A DNA stretch of 51,616 nucleotides. Source: an uncultured Anaerolineaceae bacterium (GTDB taxonomy: Bacteria > Chloroflexota > Anaerolineae > Promineifilales > Promineifilaceae). A program made the translations under genes and the position numbers. The stretch lies in assembly GCA_937967805.1 (NCBI GenBank), contig CALBTC010000113.1:1-51616 (forward strand), given 5' to 3'. Under the pieces are notes generated by a model that did not search any database, was not told where the DNA came from, and was given only the letters and a program-made list of their open reading frames with translations. This document shows positions 8,256 to 17,255 of this stretch, piece after piece. Positions within the stretch are counted from its first letter, which is position 1; each line of letters opens with the position of its first letter.

Positions 8256-11200
8256 TTACATTTGTTGAAGCTCTTGCTGCGCCTGCTCCGCTTCCCAGGC
8301 CAGGCCAAATTCGGTGAAGGTGGCCACGGCCGTTTCCAACAGCTTCCTCCCCTTTTCTCCCCCCACAAACCGGCCGGCATGGTACCGTGCCTGCGCCGCC
8401 TCATACGGCGTCTCAAACTGCTCCGCAAGCTGCACGGCCGTTTCCATTTCCCCAATCGCCGCATCCCGCTGGCCCTGCAAAAACGCCTGCCACGCGGTGC
8501 AAATCTGCAAAGACGGCCGTCCGATGGGAAACGTCTTGCTGTAGCCGGCCAGCTTCTTCAACCCTGCCGCCGCGCCCACTTGCAAATCAGCCAACTCGCC
8601 TGCATCGGTCGCCTGCTCCCACAGCCAAAGATAGGCCGTCGTCAGGCTGGCCACCGGGGCCAATTGGACGTGCACCAGGATACGGCCGTCGACAAAATCC
8701 GGTAAGAACGTGTCCAACGTCTGGCGCAGCGCGTCTGCGTCTCCCAGCCGCAGCTGGCAGCGGATGAGCGTGTCGTAGGCGGCAAACTGGGTTAGCGTCA
8801 CCGGCTCTTCCACGGCCAGGGCGGCGTAGGCCATCTCCATTGCTTCAGCGTAGCGGCCCAACGGCACCAGCCCCGCCCCGCGAAAGGCCAGCGTCAGGGC
8901 GATCTGGTTGCTGCTGTTGGTGGCTTCTCCCGCCCGGTGCGCCGCTTCGCGAGTGGTGGCAGCCGCCTCAAACTGGCCGCGCACCGCCTGCACTTCGGCC
9001 ATCGTGCCGTAAGCCTGGGACAAAATGCGCCAGTAGCCGATGCTGTCTGCCAGCTCCGCGCCGCGCAGGCTGTGCTGCCAGCACCGTTCCCACTCACCCC
9101 AGCCGCCAAACGCCAGGGCCGAGGTGGCGTAATAAAACGCGCTGCTCACCGGATTTTCTACCACGGCTTCTGTAGCCGCCCCCAGTTCCAGGTAACGGCG
9201 CGCCAGCTTTTCCCGCCCCAGGGTAGAAATTATCCAGCCCAAGCCGGTGTACGATCGCACCAGTTCCGGGCAGGGACCGGCCTGCTCGCCGCTGTTCAGA
9301 CCGTACAGTCCAGTAAACGCACCCAGCAAAATGTCGCCGGTGTAAACCGTCATTTCGCCAAACTGGGACAGGCTGCGCAGCATTTCAATATACCGCTCCC
9401 GCGCCGCCGGCGAATCGGTAGCCACCCGCTCCGGCCACAGGCGATGCCCCACCTGGCGCACCATCTGCCCCAGCAGCCCAACGGCTTGCCCCAGTGGTTT
9501 TTGCGGAACGGCGCGACCCAACAGGGAAACGGCCGTGCTAAAAAACCCCTTCGCCTCCGCCAAACGCCCTGAATGGAAATAAGCTATCCCCAAATTGCGA
9601 TAAGCCACCGCTTTTTGCAGCGGCGTGGCCGGCAGCCCCGCCTGGTACAGCGCGATCAGGCTGCTCAGCAGGCGAATGGCGTCCTCGTAGGCGCCGTTGT
9701 TCACCGCCTGCTCGCCGGCCATCATCTTGTAACGGGCCTCTTTTTGCCGGTCACCGGCTTCTTGCCAATGGTAAGCCAGCGAGGCGTAATAAGCGGCGTC
9801 ATCCGGGTACAACTGCTCGATCGCTTCTGCCACCTGCCGGTGCAGCACGGGAAGCTTAGCCGCGTCCAGGCTGTCCAGCAGTGCCTCACGCAGCTTGTCG
9901 TGGCTAAAGCGCCACCGCTCGTACTGAAATTCCAGAACGGCCGTCTCCGCACACAAATTCAGCCAGCTTTCCAGCGGCTGGCCGCCCGCCAGGTGGCGCA
10001 GCAGTGGCAGGTTCAGTTCGCGCCCAATCACAGCCGCCAGCGCCAGCAAATCAAACGCCTCGTCCGGTACCCGGCGCAGCCGCCGTTCAATCACCTTTTG
10101 CATCCCTTCGGCGAAAAGTCCCATGGGCAGCATCGCCGTGCCAATCTGGTCCAGATGGCCGATTTCCTCCGCCAGCGTGCGCACCACCTCCACGATGAAA
10201 AAGACGTTGCCCTCGCTCTGCTGCTGCAGCAGCCTTACAATTTGCGGCTTCTGGCCACCTTCGCCCAGCATGGAGCGGCTCAGTTCGGCAATGGCCGCTT
10301 CTTCCAGCCGGTCAAGTTTGATCACGCTGGCCTGGGGCAGTTCCTGGGGAAGTAGCGGCCGTTCATCATCACGAAACGTGCCCACTACCAGGACCGGCAG
10401 CGACGGCACTTGGCCCAACAGCCGCTTCAGCACCAGTAAATCTTCCGTCACCCACTGCAAATCCTCCAGCATGATCAGCAGGGGATGGGTTTGTCGTTCA
10501 AAAACGGCCGCCATCACGTTCAACAGGCGGATATAGTTGGCCTGGGCTTCAATCTCCGGCGCATCGGTTACATCATAGCCCAGCAAGCTGCCAATCTCAG
10601 GCACGATGCCCTTCAGCACGCCGGCCTCAAATGGTGAAATCTCTGTCCGCAACACAAGATTAGCCAGAACCGGCCGCCACATCTGGTACGGGCTGGCTCC
10701 CTCGGAGATGGCCTGGCCGCGCACCACCAGCGCCCCGCTCACCAACGCCTGGATGCGCAGCTCATCCAGCAGCCGAGACTTACCCACGCCGCTCTCCCCG
10801 GCCAGCAGCCAGCCGCTGCCCCGGCCGTCCAACGCCTTCTTTAACGCGCCGCTAAGCTGGGCCAGCTCGGACTCGCGTCCCACAAACGCTGCCGCCCGCA
10901 GGTAGCTCTCCCGAATTTCGATGCTTTCCGTCTGTACCTCGCCAAAACCGGCGGCGGCAAATGCCGCCAGTACCGCCCGCGCCGAGGGGAACCGGTCTGC
11001 CGGATTTTTGGCCATGAGCCGGGCCACAATCTGTTGCAGCGCCGGCGCAATGGGCAACGTCGTGAAGTCGGGCAACCTGGTTAAAATCTGACTGATCAGC
11101 AGCGGCACAGATGATCCGGCAAACGGGTGCCGTTCGGCAAAAAGCTGGAACATCAAAGTGCCCAGCGCGTACAAATCGGAGGTCACGCTGGCGGTGCCGG

Positions 11201-11810
11201 ACTCAAACAGCTCCGGTGCCATGTAATTGATGGTGCCGGCCACGCTGTCGGCGGCGTGTTGGGCGGCATAATTCTGCTCCACGGCCAGGCCAAAATCGAG
11301 CAGTTTTAGCTGGTCGTCCACTACCAGCATGTTGTCCGGCTTTAAATCCCGGTGGATGATGCCACGCTGGTGCAGGTAAGCCAGCGCTTCCAGGGCTTGC
11401 TGCAAAAAGGCGAGCTTGATCGAAAACGGCCGTTCCACACAGGCGACCACAATGTTAGCGGCAAAATAGAGGAGCTCCATGGTGAAGTACGGCCGTTTCT
11501 CCCCGTCAAAGCCATAATCCAGCACGCTGATGATATGCGGATGTCGCAGCGAGGCCAAGGTACGAAACTCTTCTGCCAATGCCATGCGCGCATCGCGGGA
11601 ATCATCACGCGAGGCAAACTGGAGCTGTTCGCTTGACACCAACACCCGCTTCAGGGCCACCATGTCGCCCGTCAGCCGGTCCAGGGCACGGTACACCTCC
11701 CCCATGCCGCCAACGCCCATCTTCCCCACAAACTGGTAGCGGTTGTTGAAGAAAGGTGCCAATGTCGGTTCGGTTGGTTTAGAAGCTGCCAAAGTCATGC
11801 CGTTGCGCAA
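8256..11810 (-). CDS. Serine/threonine protein kinase fused to an AAA-type ATPase and TPR region
   Basis: A 1184-residue cytosolic signalling protein of the PknK-like type. The Ser/Thr kinase domain spans about residues 25-290, with glycine loop GVGGMG (32-37), VALK54, HRDLKPDN (153-160) and DFG (172-174), so it should be active. An ORC/AAA-like ATPase follows, with Walker A GESGVGKS (338-345) and Walker B LLIMLEDLQW. The C-terminal 500 residues are helical, TPR-like repeats. There is no transmembrane segment and no DNA-binding domain. The start is uncertain: TTG at 11810 or ATG at 11798, both without a good Shine-Dalgarno site. It is monocistronic by spacing. The input signal is not apparent. 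Confidence 0.9.
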   Translation of the reverse strand: MRNGMTLAASKPTEPTLAPFFNNRYQFVGKMGVGGMGEVYRALDRLTGDMVALKRVLVSSEQLQFASRDDSRDARMALAEEFRTLASLRHPHIISVLDYGFDGEKRPYFTMELLYFAANIVVACVERPFSIKLAFLQQALEALAYLHQRGIIHRDLKPDNMLVVDDQLKLLDFGLAVEQNYAAQHAADSVAGTINYMAPELFESGTASVTSDLYALGTLMFQLFAERHPFAGSSVPLLISQILTRLPDFTTLPIAPALQQIVARLMAKNPADRFPSARAVLAAFAAAGFGEVQTESIEIRESYLRAAAFVGRESELAQLSGALKKALDGRGSGWLLAGESGVGKSRLLDELRIQALVSGALVVRGQAISEGASPYQMWRPVLANLVLRTEISPFEAGVLKGIVPEIGSLLGYDVTDAPEIEAQANYIRLLNVMAAVFERQTHPLLIMLEDLQWVTEDLLVLKRLLGQVPSLPVLVVGTFRDDERPLLPQELPQASVIKLDRLEEAAIAELSRSMLGEGGQKPQIVRLLQQQSEGNVFFIVEVVRTLAEEIGHLDQIGTAMLPMGLFAEGMQKVIERRLRRVPDEAFDLLALAAVIGRELNLPLLRHLAGGQPLESWLNLCAETAVLEFQYERWRFSHDKLREALLDSLDAAKLPVLHRQVAEAIEQLYPDDAAYYASLAYHWQEAGDRQKEARYKMMAGEQAVNNGAYEDAIRLLSSLIALYQAGLPATPLQKAVAYRNLGIAYFHSGRLAEAKGFFSTAVSLLGRAVPQKPLGQAVGLLGQMVRQVGHRLWPERVATDSPAARERYIEMLRSLSQFGEMTVYTGDILLGAFTGLYGLNSGEQAGPCPELVRSYTGLGWIISTLGREKLARRYLELGAATEAVVENPVSSAFYYATSALAFGGWGEWERCWQHSLRGAELADSIGYWRILSQAYGTMAEVQAVRGQFEAAATTREAAHRAGEATNSSNQIALTLAFRGAGLVPLGRYAEAMEMAYAALAVEEPVTLTQFAAYDTLIRCQLRLGDADALRQTLDTFLPDFVDGRILVHVQLAPVASLTTAYLWLWEQATDAGELADLQVGAAAGLKKLAGYSKTFPIGRPSLQICTAWQAFLQGQRDAAIGEMETAVQLAEQFETPYEAAQARYHAGRFVGGEKGRKLLETAVATFTEFGLAWEAEQAQQELQQM

Positions 11811-11915
11811 ATATTACAGGAATAAAGTTGCCAATTGGGGTTCCATTATACGCGGTTTGCCAGAAGGAGGCAGGGAGTGAAATGGTGGGCTCCAAATTCA
11901 CCGGCAGTCTGTCCC

Positions 11916-13163
11916 TTATTCAAAGCGCAGCGCATCAATTGGATTCAGCGAGGCGGCGCGGGACGCCGGGTAGATGCCAAAAAAGAGTCCCACCGCCACC
12001 GAAAATCCCACCGCCAGGCCAATCGAGTTAAAGGTGACGGAGGTGTCCAATTCAGGGACGGCCAGGCGAACGGCCGTTGCCCCCGCCACGCCCAACAAAA
12101 TGCCCAGACTGCCTCCCAGCAGCGACATCATCACCGCTTCCGTCAAAAACTGGCCCAGGATGTCCAGCCGCCTGGCACCAACTGCCTTGCGCAGGCCAAT
12201 CTCCCGCGTGCGCTCCGTCACGCTCACCAACATGATGTTCATGATGCCAATGCCGCCCACCAGCAGTGAAATCGAAGCAATCGCCCCCAGAAAAACGGTC
12301 AACACGCTGGTCACCGAGCCAAACGCATCTAGAAAATCCTGCTGCGTCAAAATCTGGAAATCATCGGCATCGCGAAAGTTAATGTCGTGCGACTGGCGCA
12401 GCACTTCGGAGGCGTCAATGATTACCCCGTCGATGGCCGCTTCATCTACTGCCTGTATTAAAATGGCATCCACCAGAAATGCGCCTGTGCGCTGGCTGCG
12501 ATTGTTAAACAGCCGCTCCTGCGCCGTGGTCAGCGGCACAATGGCAATGTCATCCTGGCTGCCGCCAAAGGCGCCGGCACCCTGGGTTTCCAAAATGCCA
12601 ATCACCTGAAAATTCAGGCCGTTGATCTTGATATTCTCGCCCAGCGGATCAATGTCAGGTGGAAAAAGATTTTCCACAGTTTCTGAACCGAGCACAACGA
12701 CGCGAGAACGGCCGTTATATTCCACATCCGAATAAAAAGTGCCGCGGGCCACCGGCCAGTTCAACGTTTGGGCATAGTTAGGCGTAGAAGCGCGCAGCAG
12801 CAGCGAGTGCGTTTCGCCTCGGTACTGCAAATCGGCATTGCGCAGCAAAGTGGGTGAAACAAAGGTGGCTCCGGGGATGACGGCCGTATCCGCCAACAGC
12901 TCCCCATCCCGCAGCGTCAGCGACGATTCCATCAGCGGATCGCTGCCCGGCGGCCCCGGCTGCTCCTGCACGGGGATAATGAACACCAGATTGCTGCCCA
13001 GGCCAGAAAACTGCTCGGCCACAAAGCGCGTCACGCCGTCGCCAATAGAAAGCAATGTAATCACCGCCGCCACGCCAATCATGATGCCCAGCATCGTCAA
13101 CGAGGCCCGCAATTTATTGGCTCCCAGGCTGGTCAAAGCAATACGCAAATTCTCAACAATCAT
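11916..13163 (-). CDS. MacB-like ABC transporter permease (second of pair)
   Basis: This 415-residue permease has the MacB architecture: an N-terminal helix in NKLRASLTMLGIMIGVAAV, a large extracytoplasmic MacB_PCD domain (about 45-270), then three FtsX-type helices with the conserved VTERTREIGLRKAVGAR loop and the C-terminal PASRAASLNPIDALRFE. The family uses mechanotransmission to push substrates out through an adaptor. It is the last gene of the operon adaptor-ATPase-permease-permease. It is clearly paralogous to the preceding permease, from which it is separated by a hairpin repeat. The two permeases probably form a heterodimer. The substrate is unknown. Confidence 0.92.
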   Translation of the reverse strand: MIVENLRIALTSLGANKLRASLTMLGIMIGVAAVITLLSIGDGVTRFVAEQFSGLGSNLVFIIPVQEQPGPPGSDPLMESSLTLRDGELLADTAVIPGATFVSPTLLRNADLQYRGETHSLLLRASTPNYAQTLNWPVARGTFYSDVEYNGRSRVVVLGSETVENLFPPDIDPLGENIKINGLNFQVIGILETQGAGAFGGSQDDIAIVPLTTAQERLFNNRSQRTGAFLVDAILIQAVDEAAIDGVIIDASEVLRQSHDINFRDADDFQILTQQDFLDAFGSVTSVLTVFLGAIASISLLVGGIGIMNIMLVSVTERTREIGLRKAVGARRLDILGQFLTEAVMMSLLGGSLGILLGVAGATAVRLAVPELDTSVTFNSIGLAVGFSVAVGLFFGIYPASRAASLNPIDALRFE

Positions 13164-13198
13164 TGTTACTTAACCACCAAATTAGTGCGGTCATTACT

Positions 13199-13258
13199 GT
13201 CATTCCCGCGAAGGCGGGAATCCATACACCTGGACTCCCGCCTTCGCGGGAGTGACAA
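13199..13258. repeat. CATTCCCGCGAAGGCGGGAAT-type hairpin repeat
   Basis: Two units face each other: ATTCCCGCGAAGGCGGGAAT and ACTCCCGCCTTCGCGGGAGT, separated by CCATACACCTGG. Each is itself a hairpin. This is a very widespread bacterial intergenic repeat type. A single related unit lies at 26496-26515. Here it separates the two permease genes inside the operon. Confidence 0.8.
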
Positions 13259-13265
13259 GTAGACA

Positions 13266-14510
13266 TCACTCATACCGCAGCGCATCAATTGGGTTTAACC
13301 GCGCCGCCCGCGTGGCCGGATACAGCCCAAAAAAGAGCCCGACCCCGGCCGAAAAGCCAATCGCCAACGCCACCGAATTCCAATCCAGCGTCGGGTCCAG
13401 CAGCGGCGAGAGATCGCTAATCACCGCCGCGCCAACTGCGCCTAGGCCCAGGCCAATCAACCCGCCGACGCTGGCAATTACCACCGCTTCTACTAAAAAT
13501 TGGGTCAAAATATCTTTGTACCTGGCCCCGACCGCCTTGCGCAGGCCAATCTCTCGCGTTCGCTCCGTCACGCTCACCAGCATGATGTTCATGATGCCGA
13601 TGCCGCCCACCAGCAGCGAAATCCCGGCAATCACCCCCAGGAAAATCGTCAACACGCTGGTGATCTCGCCAAATGCTCCCAGCAGTTCCGACTGGCTCAA
13701 AATGGTAAAATCATCCTCATCGCGGAAGGTGATGTTATGCTGTTCGCGCAGCACCGTCTCCATCTGCACGATGCGCGCACCCTCTCGCTCTCCACTCAGC
13801 CCCTGGGCGTAAATAACGTTTGCGCGCGGCGCGCCGTCGGCACAACGCGCCGGAAAAAGGCGCTGTGGCGAGGTTGAATGCTCCACCAAAACCACGTCAT
13901 CCTGATCGTTGAAGCCGGAGCCGCCCTTTTCTTCCATCAGGCCAATGATGCGGAAATTGACATTGTTGATGCGAATATCTTCGCCAATGGGGAATTCACC
14001 CGGCTCAAACAGCTCCTCGTATACCGACTGCCCGATCACGGCCACGCGACTGCCGCCGGCCAGGTCTTGCTCCGTAAAAAAGGTGCCCAGCGCCGGGTAG
14101 AAGTTACGCACTAGCGGAAACTGGGTGTTTGTCCCTGAAATCGTCGTGCGCGCTTCCTGTCGTCCACGCGTGACGATGGCGGGCCGGTCGTAGCTGGGCA
14201 CCACGCCGAGCAAATCCGGCACGCGAAAGGGGTCAGCCAGCGCTTCGGCATCATCCAGCGTCAGGCCGGCACCGCCGGCTCTGGCGGGACCGGGGTCTGT
14301 CGGGTCTATGTCACCGGGAAAAACAAAGAGCAAATTGTTGCCCAGGCCCTGAAATTCCTGTATGACCACCGCCTCCACGCCGCGCCCAACGGAAATGAGG
14401 GTGATCACGGCGGCAACACCGATGATGATACCCAACATGGTGAGGAAGGCGCGGAGCTTATTGGCGGTCAGCCCAACGAGGGCGAGACGGATGCTTTCGA
14501 GTAGGTTCAT
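13266..14510 (-). CDS. MacB-like ABC transporter permease (first of pair)
   Basis: This 414-residue permease has the same plan as its downstream neighbour: an N-terminal helix in NKLRAFLTMLGIIIGVAAV, a MacB_PCD periplasmic-type domain, an FtsX core with VTERTREIGLRKAVGAR, and the end PATRAARLNPIDALRYE. It lies 59 bp after the ATPase gene. The ribosome-binding site is weak, so translation may depend on the upstream gene. The two permeases are clearly paralogous, most strikingly in the helices and the cytoplasmic loop, and diverge in the extracytoplasmic domain. That pattern fits a heterodimeric exporter made by gene duplication. Confidence 0.92.
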   Translation of the reverse strand: MNLLESIRLALVGLTANKLRAFLTMLGIIIGVAAVITLISVGRGVEAVVIQEFQGLGNNLLFVFPGDIDPTDPGPARAGGAGLTLDDAEALADPFRVPDLLGVVPSYDRPAIVTRGRQEARTTISGTNTQFPLVRNFYPALGTFFTEQDLAGGSRVAVIGQSVYEELFEPGEFPIGEDIRINNVNFRIIGLMEEKGGSGFNDQDDVVLVEHSTSPQRLFPARCADGAPRANVIYAQGLSGEREGARIVQMETVLREQHNITFRDEDDFTILSQSELLGAFGEITSVLTIFLGVIAGISLLVGGIGIMNIMLVSVTERTREIGLRKAVGARYKDILTQFLVEAVVIASVGGLIGLGLGAVGAAVISDLSPLLDPTLDWNSVALAIGFSAGVGLFFGLYPATRAARLNPIDALRYE

Positions 14511-14569
14511 GGTTTTTGTTTGCTACTGGCTGACAGCTGGTGGACTTGTCGCTTTTCACTTTTCACTAT

Positions 14570-15319
14570 TTACTGAAGCAAGGCGTCAGACGGCCGTTCC
14601 GTTTCCCCGGCAACCAACGGTTCCTCGATCTTTTCATCGCGCACCACTTTGCCATCGGCCAGGGTCACCACCCGGTTGGTGTGGCGGGCAATCCACGGAT
14701 CGTGCGTCACAAACACCACGGTGATGCCCCGCTCCCGGTTCAGCTTTTGGAAGATCTGCATCACTTCCGTGCCGGATTTGCTGTCCAGGTTGCCCGTGGG
14801 CTCATCGGCCAGGATGATGGCCGGTTCGTTGACAAGCGCCCGGGCAATCGCCACCCGCTGCTGCTGCCCGCCAGACAGCTCGCTGGGCTTGTGATCCAAA
14901 CGATCCCCCAGACCAACCATTTCCAATGCCTCGCGCGCTTTTTCGGCCCGCTGCCGCCTGCCTGAGTAAATTAAGGGAAGCTCGACCTGTTGCAAAGCGG
15001 CCGTTCGCGACAGCAGGTTAAAACTCTGGAAGACAAAGCCAATCTTCCGGTTCCGTACTTCAGCCAGCTGATCTTCGGTGAGATTGCTCACGTCGGTGCC
15101 GTCTAGAAAATAAGTGCCGCTGGTAGGCCGGTCCAGCGCCCCCAGCATGTTCATCATCGTCGATTTGCCGGAGCCGGACGGCCCCATAATTGAGAGACAT
15201 TCACCTTTGTCGATAGAGAGCGTTACGCCGTCGAGAGCGCGCACTTTGTATTCACCCATCGTGTACACTTTGGTGAGGTCTTTGACGGTGATGATTGGGT
15301 TACGGCCGTTTTCTTTCAT
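14570..15319 (-). CDS. ABC transporter ATP-binding protein (LolD/MacB type)
   Basis: This 249-residue ATPase drives the adjacent MacB-like permeases. The Walker A motif is GPSGSGKST, the signature is [15 protein letters not shown], and Walker B with D-loop is IILADEPTGNLDS. The H-loop is TH in VVFVTHDP. GFVFQSFNLL is the Q-loop typical of the LolD/MacB family. The start has GAAGGGA upstream. It sits between the adaptor gene and the two permease genes, giving the standard tripartite export operon. Confidence 0.95.
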   Translation of the reverse strand: MKENGRNPIITVKDLTKVYTMGEYKVRALDGVTLSIDKGECLSIMGPSGSGKSTMMNMLGALDRPTSGTYFLDGTDVSNLTEDQLAEVRNRKIGFVFQSFNLLSRTAALQQVELPLIYSGRRQRAEKAREALEMVGLGDRLDHKPSELSGGQQQRVAIARALVNEPAIILADEPTGNLDSKSGTEVMQIFQKLNRERGITVVFVTHDPWIARHTNRVVTLADGKVVRDEKIEEPLVAGETERPSDALLQ

Positions 15320-15336
15320 AATCCCTTCTCAAGACC

Positions 15337-15399
15337 AGGACTGGCAGTCCTGGGCGTCGTTTGCGTTCAAAAACAATTCTACTTAGGACTGCCAGTCCT
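15337..15399. repeat. AGGACTGGCAGTCCT inverted repeat
   Basis: AGGACTGGCAGTCCT (15337-15351) and its exact reverse complement AGGACTGCCAGTCCT (15385-15399) flank a 33-nt loop. Each arm is also nearly self-complementary. It lies between the adaptor and ATPase genes and may adjust the relative expression of the two parts of the operon. Confidence 0.75.
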
Positions 15400-15408
15400 C
15401 GGCCGAGC

Positions 15409-16956
15409 TTACTCTTCCGAACCGAACAGGTTGAACCCTTCGCGGTCGTTGGTCAGCACGACGGTGTTACCGGCGCTTAATCCGGCCAGCACCTCGCTGA
15501 ACTGCTCATTGCGCAGGCCAGTCTCCACCACCACTTCCTCGATGGTGCCGTCCGCCTGTAGCAAATTAACAAACGCCTCGCCCGTTTCCCGGTTCAGGCG
15601 GATGGCCCAGTTGGGCACAATCAACACGTTGGCTACTTCGTCCACCACAATCGAGGCGCTGGCGCTCATCCCCGGCCGTAGTGCGTCCGACTGGGCGGTG
15701 TCGATGTTGATCGTTACCAGGTAGGTGACCACGCCGCCAGAGGATGCAGATGTGGGGGCAATTTCGCTGATGGTGCCGGAAACGGCCATGTCCGGCAGCG
15801 CATCCACCGACACCTCCACCTCCTGGCCCAGCGCAATTTCATCAATATCAATCTCATCCACGCTAACCGTAATGTGGAACGCTTCTTCATTCACTATTGT
15901 AATTGCCGGAACACCGGGCGAGGTTTGCTCCCCCTCGTTGATAAGCACCGTGGCTACCGTCCCGGCAATAGGCGCAACGATCTGCGATTGTGCCAAACGC
16001 AGCTCGGCCAGCTCCAGGTTCGTTTGGGAAGCCGCTACCTGCGCTTCCAACAACGCTACCTCGTTCTCGCTGGGCGGCTCCAGCAGGCGATCATACGCTG
16101 CCTGGGCCCGCGCCAGATTGGCTTCGGCCGCCTGCACGTTGCCCTGCGCCGCCTGCACACCTGACTCTGCATTCACAATCGCCGCATCGGCCAACTGGAT
16201 GTCGGCCGGGCGAGCGCTCGTTTGCACATCTTGCAGCGCCGCTTCCGCTGCCGCCAGCGAGGCGTTGGCGCTTTGCAGCGCGGCACGGGCCGCCTCTTCC
16301 GGCGCGCCTAAACCGGGGCAAACCTCATCGCCACCATCTGGCGGCGTAAAGCATTGCAAGGTTTGATCGTATGCTTCTTGGGCGTTCTTTTGGGCCTGCT
16401 GCGCCGACGCCAGGTTCGCCTCTGCCTGCGCCACCTGGCCTGGCGTGGGTCCGGCTAATAGTTGGGCTTTTTGGGCTTGCGCTTGCAAAACGGCCGCTTC
16501 CGCCGAAGCCAAATTTGCTTCAGCTACTACCAAATTGGCCTCTGCCGCCGCCACATCAGCCTCTGCGCTGGCCAGCGTCGCCGCCGACGGCTCAGCCTCG
16601 AGCATCTGCTGCAACGTCAACTCTTGAATCCGCAGCGCATCCTCAGCCTGCTGCACTGCCAGCGCCAGTTCATCTGTGTTCAACGTCGCCAGCACGTCTC
16701 CCACAGCCACCATCTGGCCGCGCACTACGTTCACCTGCTGGATGGTTCCACCCAGCCCAAACGTCAGCGAGACCAACGCCTCCGGTTCGATGGAGCCAAC
16801 CGCATTTACCGTGGCCGTCACCTGGCCGCGTTCTACCACGGCCTGACGTAAAATTTCTAGCTGGGCCTCTTCAGCCTCAAGCTGCTGCTGCCGAATAACA
16901 AAATAACCAACTGCTACCAGAAGAACAATCCCTACAAAAATTCCTACTCTACGCAT
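15409..16956 (-). CDS. HlyD/MacA-type membrane-fusion adaptor protein
   Basis: This 515-residue adaptor has an N-terminal signal anchor (VGIFVGIVLLVAVGYFVI). A split lipoyl-like domain follows (first half about 55-95, second half about 325-360, APIAGTVATVLINEGEQ). Between them is an unusually long alanine-rich coiled-coil region (about 95-325). Beta-barrel and C-terminal membrane-proximal domains complete it. The coiled coil is interrupted by a loop with two cysteines, C202 and C213. AAGGA precedes the ATG at 16956. It is the first gene of the export operon. Because Chloroflexota are generally monoderm, the adaptor probably does not dock to a TolC partner; that is inference. Confidence 0.92.
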   Translation of the reverse strand: MRRVGIFVGIVLLVAVGYFVIRQQQLEAEEAQLEILRQAVVERGQVTATVNAVGSIEPEALVSLTFGLGGTIQQVNVVRGQMVAVGDVLATLNTDELALAVQQAEDALRIQELTLQQMLEAEPSAATLASAEADVAAAEANLVVAEANLASAEAAVLQAQAQKAQLLAGPTPGQVAQAEANLASAQQAQKNAQEAYDQTLQCFTPPDGGDEVCPGLGAPEEAARAALQSANASLAAAEAALQDVQTSARPADIQLADAAIVNAESGVQAAQGNVQAAEANLARAQAAYDRLLEPPSENEVALLEAQVAASQTNLELAELRLAQSQIVAPIAGTVATVLINEGEQTSPGVPAITIVNEEAFHITVSVDEIDIDEIALGQEVEVSVDALPDMAVSGTISEIAPTSASSGGVVTYLVTINIDTAQSDALRPGMSASASIVVDEVANVLIVPNWAIRLNRETGEAFVNLLQADGTIEEVVVETGLRNEQFSEVLAGLSAGNTVVLTNDREGFNLFGSEE

Positions 16957-17036
16957 TTATTTTCCTTCAATAATTTTTCGAGGGGTCTGTGGATCGATCA
17001 CGATCTGGGCAAAACCTCTACAACAAACAGTTAAAG

Positions 17037-17042
17037 ATTATA
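17037..17042 (-). promoter_or_regulatory. Possible -10 box of the export operon
   Basis: A perfect TATAAT on the minus strand lies about 80 bp upstream of the adaptor start in an AT-rich divergent gap. No good -35 box is present at the usual distance, so the call is weak. Confidence 0.35.
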
Positions 17043-17107
17043 TGAAACTCCCTAAAATTGCATAGGTCCAAACGAAAAATCATTCCAAATTTTAAGCTTA
17101 AACGGTG

Positions 17108-17136
17108 TTCAGTTTCTATGAAATTTTTCTTATATT
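17108..17136 (+). promoter_or_regulatory. Possible promoter of rex
   Basis: A TATATT -10 box (17131-17136) lies 17 bp after a weak TTCAGT -35 box (17108-17113). The Rex-like operator begins four bases after the -10 box, so bound Rex would cover the start of transcription. Confidence 0.4.
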
Positions 17137-17140
17137 AAAA

Positions 17141-17158
17141 TTGTGAAAACTTACACTA
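17141..17158 (+). promoter_or_regulatory. Candidate Rex operator upstream of rex (autoregulation)
   Basis: The site is TTGTGAAAACTTACACTA. The left half-site TTGTGAA is perfect and the right half is 5 of 7 against TTCACAA. It is about 100 bp upstream of the chosen rex start. Autoregulation of rex is common in known systems. The degenerate right half leaves this as a candidate. Confidence 0.45.
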
Positions 17159-17255
17159 ATAAGCTTTGCAATCACTCTATCAGGCAGTTCTTCATACATT
17201 CTACTTGCAGAAATCATGCTCAATAATTCTCTGTGAGAGCTCGAGGCAATACGCT

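Noticed and set aside
8262..10536. Several plus-strand open frames of 100-260 codons
   Set aside because: They are antisense shadows of the kinase-ATPase gene, rich in Pro/Arg/Ser as expected from the complement of a GC-rich gene, and show no family motif.
11974..12609. Plus-strand frame of 211 codons within the permease gene
   Set aside because: The low-complexity Ser/Thr/Arg composition is typical of an antisense frame. The minus strand encodes a clear MacB-like permease.
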